From assembly GCA_946490455.1 (NCBI GenBank), contig CAMLXE010000098.1:1-6799 (forward strand): a stretch of DNA of 6,799 nucleotides. The letters are read 5' to 3'. A model generated the notes under the pieces. It was not told where the DNA came from. It was given only the letters and a program-made list of their open reading frames with translations, and did no database searches. The DNA comes from an uncultured Desulfovibrio sp. Lineage in GTDB: Bacteria > Desulfobacterota > Desulfovibrionia > Desulfovibrionales > Desulfovibrionaceae. The position numbers were made by a program, and so were the translations under genes. Numbering within the stretch: the stretch's first letter is position 1; every line of letters starts with the position of its first letter. Below are positions 5,275 to 6,799 of the stretch, piece by piece.

Positions 5275-6660
5275 TCATTCCATGTCATACCGGCGCAACT
5301 TGTTGTGCAGTGTGGCCCTGGTAATCCCAAGTCTTCTGGCCGCTTCACTCTTATTATCGCCCGTCTCCTGCAATGTACGCAAAATGGCAGCCCGTTCCAG
5401 TTCGTCCAGCGTCATGGAAGTCCCCTCAGCGGGAGAAAAGGTAAAGCTTTCCGCCGAATCGGCTTCCTTGTGATCCTCATCTTCGGACAGATGAGAAATG
5501 GCCAGCGGGAGTTCTCTCTCGCCGATGTAATCTCCAAGACAAAGAATAACGGCCCGCTCTACGGCATTTTCCAGTTCCCGTACATTGCCTGGCCATGAAT
5601 ATTTGAGCAGCATATCCATAGCCCTCGGGGTAAATCCCTTTATCTCCTTTCTGTTGGTCAGGGCAAAACGTTCGAGGAAGGCGGTGGCAAGCAACGGAAT
5701 ATCTTCCTCCCGCTCACGCAAGGGCGGCACTTCCACACCGATTACATTAAGTCGATAATAAAGATCTTCACGGAATCTGCCGGCCGCAACCTCTTCGCGC
5801 AATTCTCTGTTGGTAGCCGCAATGACACGCACATCCACAATAACAGGTGTATCGCTGCCCACTCTCTGAACTTCCCCCTGCTGCAATGCCCGCAGCAGCT
5901 TTGCCTGAAGCAGCAAAGGAAATTCCCCAATTTCATCAAGAAACAGCGTGCCCCCATCGGCCTGCTTGAATCGCCCTTCACGTCGCTTGTCCGCACCGGT
6001 AAAGGATCCCTTTTCATGCCCGAACAATTCCGACTCGAGCAGCGACTCGTTAAGAGCGGCGCAGTTTACGGTTACAAACGGCTTATCACGTCGTGAACTG
6101 GCTTCCTGAATGGCGCGGGCCACACGCTCCTTACCCGTACCCGACTCCCCTGTAATCAGAACCGTAGCTTCCGTGGGCGCAACCGTATTCACCATTTCCA
6201 CCAGTTCCCGCATCTTTTCGCTGCGGCCCAGAAGCCCGGAAGGATTTTCCCTTAGAAAGTCACGCAATTCCTGATTTTCAACAGTGAGTCGGGTGTGCTC
6301 CAGAGCCCGCTTGAGCGTAAGCTGCAACAGGTCAAAATCCAACGGCTTTTCCAGATAGTCATAAGCGCCGAGGCGCAGTGCAGCCACCGCCGTTTCCACG
6401 GACTGCCAGGCTGTCATGATCAGCACCGGAATGGACGGATTATAGCGCAACATTTCCCGAACGGCGGAGATACCATCCATCCGAGCCATGCGCACATCTG
6501 TCAGAACGGCATCATAGGCACGTTCTCTGACCTTTTCCACGGCCGTATCTCCGTCATCGGCCTCATCCGTCTCATAGCCCCAGCCACGCAAGACCATCCG
6601 AAGCATATTCCGATGTGCACTGTCATCATCTACAATCAATATGGTTGGCGACGTACTCAT
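5275..6660 (-). CDS. sigma-54-dependent response regulator (NtrC/AtoC/ZraR type)
   Basis: A 461-residue, three-domain transcription activator. The receiver domain (about 5-120) has the acidic pocket D11-D13, phospho-acceptor D55, T83 and K105. The AAA+ sigma-54 interaction domain (about 143-372) has Walker A GESGTGKE (171-178), the sigma-54-contacting loop GSFTGA (218-223), Walker B GGTLFLDEI (236-244), N284 in AATNRE and the arginine in WPGNVREL (356-363). A Fis-type helix-turn-helix ends the protein (about 418-459). When phosphorylated by its kinase it should hydrolyse ATP to open promoters bound by RNA polymerase with sigma-54. The loop has serine where most relatives have alanine (GAFTGA). 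The central domain resembles ZraR and AtoC, but the signal and targets cannot be inferred. ATG at 6658-6660 has AAAGGA upstream, and the kinase gene ends 33 bp before it, so they are co-transcribed. Confidence 0.95.
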   Translation of the reverse strand: MSTSPTILIVDDDSAHRNMLRMVLRGWGYETDEADDGDTAVEKVRERAYDAVLTDVRMARMDGISAVREMLRYNPSIPVLIMTAWQSVETAVAALRLGAYDYLEKPLDFDLLQLTLKRALEHTRLTVENQELRDFLRENPSGLLGRSEKMRELVEMVNTVAPTEATVLITGESGTGKERVARAIQEASSRRDKPFVTVNCAALNESLLESELFGHEKGSFTGADKRREGRFKQADGGTLFLDEIGEFPLLLQAKLLRALQQGEVQRVGSDTPVIVDVRVIAATNRELREEVAAGRFREDLYYRLNVIGVEVPPLREREEDIPLLATAFLERFALTNRKEIKGFTPRAMDMLLKYSWPGNVRELENAVERAVILCLGDYIGERELPLAISHLSEDEDHKEADSAESFTFSPAEGTSMTLDELERAAILRTLQETGDNKSEAARRLGITRATLHNKLRRYDME

Positions 6661-6693
6661 TATCCTGTCCTTTATGCAATAACATCGTATCCA

Positions 6694-6799
6694 TCAGTCA
6701 CTCAAAGAAGATTCATGCGTGACAACCAAGTCCCTGCCCCCTTCATCCGTTCTCAGGGGCAGCAGAATACGAAAAACGGGTCCCTTTCCCGGTTCGGAT
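6694..6799 (-). CDS. sensor histidine kinase, C-terminal fragment (cut by window edge)
   Basis: The last 34 codons of a gene running in from the right edge, ending at TGA (6694-6696). The translation begins SEPGKGPVFRILLPL, which matches the final glycine-rich loop and last strand of histidine kinase ATP-binding domains (typically EPGKGTxFxIxLP). A variable hydrophilic tail follows. Its position 33 bp ahead of the sigma-54 response regulator, on the same strand, makes it the cognate kinase. The sensing domain lies outside the window, so the signal is unknown. Confidence 0.8.
   Translation of the reverse strand, partial: SEPGKGPVFRILLPLRTDEGGRDLVVTHESSLSD

Overview
The window looks like ordinary chromosome of a Gram-negative anaerobe, most probably a Desulfovibrionaceae-type sulfate or sulfite reducer of medium GC content. 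Three things suggest this. A KdsD enzyme implies 3-deoxy-D-manno-octulosonate (Kdo) and lipopolysaccharide. A 2-hydroxy-acid dehydrogenase carries an N-terminal cysteine cluster of the kind seen in strict anaerobes. A short Trp-rich protein resembles, from memory only, conserved hypotheticals of that family. The assignment is an inference; no 16S or other marker gene is present.

Layout. Positions 1-94 hold no confident gene but contain a perfect 12-bp hairpin, probably a terminator. Positions 886-1938 (-) encode an FMN-dependent 2-hydroxy-acid dehydrogenase. Its stop overlaps by 7 bp the GTG start of a TSUP (TauE/SafE) membrane transporter at 95-892 (-), so the two are co-transcribed and very likely translationally coupled. 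Positions 1939-2402 are a 464-bp divergent intergenic region rich in short inverted and direct repeats. A candidate sigma-70 promoter and a perfect 19-bp palindrome lie just ahead of the next gene. Positions 2403-3440 (+) encode arabinose-5-phosphate isomerase (kdsD), followed after 51 bp by a DUF457/YdjM-type membrane metal-dependent hydrolase at 3492-4610 (+). After a 243-bp convergent gap, an operon on the minus strand reads leftwards: the C-terminal tail of a sensor histidine kinase (6694-6799, cut by the window), a sigma-54-dependent response regulator (5275-6660), and a 122-residue protein of unknown function (4854-5222). It is closed by a clear intrinsic terminator at 4793-4828.

How the genes work together. 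The histidine kinase and response regulator form a two-component system acting on sigma-54 promoters; none of its targets can be identified here. The oxidase-transporter pair probably oxidises and moves one small organic acid or its product. KdsD makes the committed intermediate for Kdo in the cell envelope. I found no mobile element, CRISPR array, RNA gene or convincing new system. The points most worth a second look are the regulatory architecture of the 1939-2402 region, the cysteine-cluster oxidase coupled to a TSUP transporter, and the small unknown protein at the end of the two-component operon.
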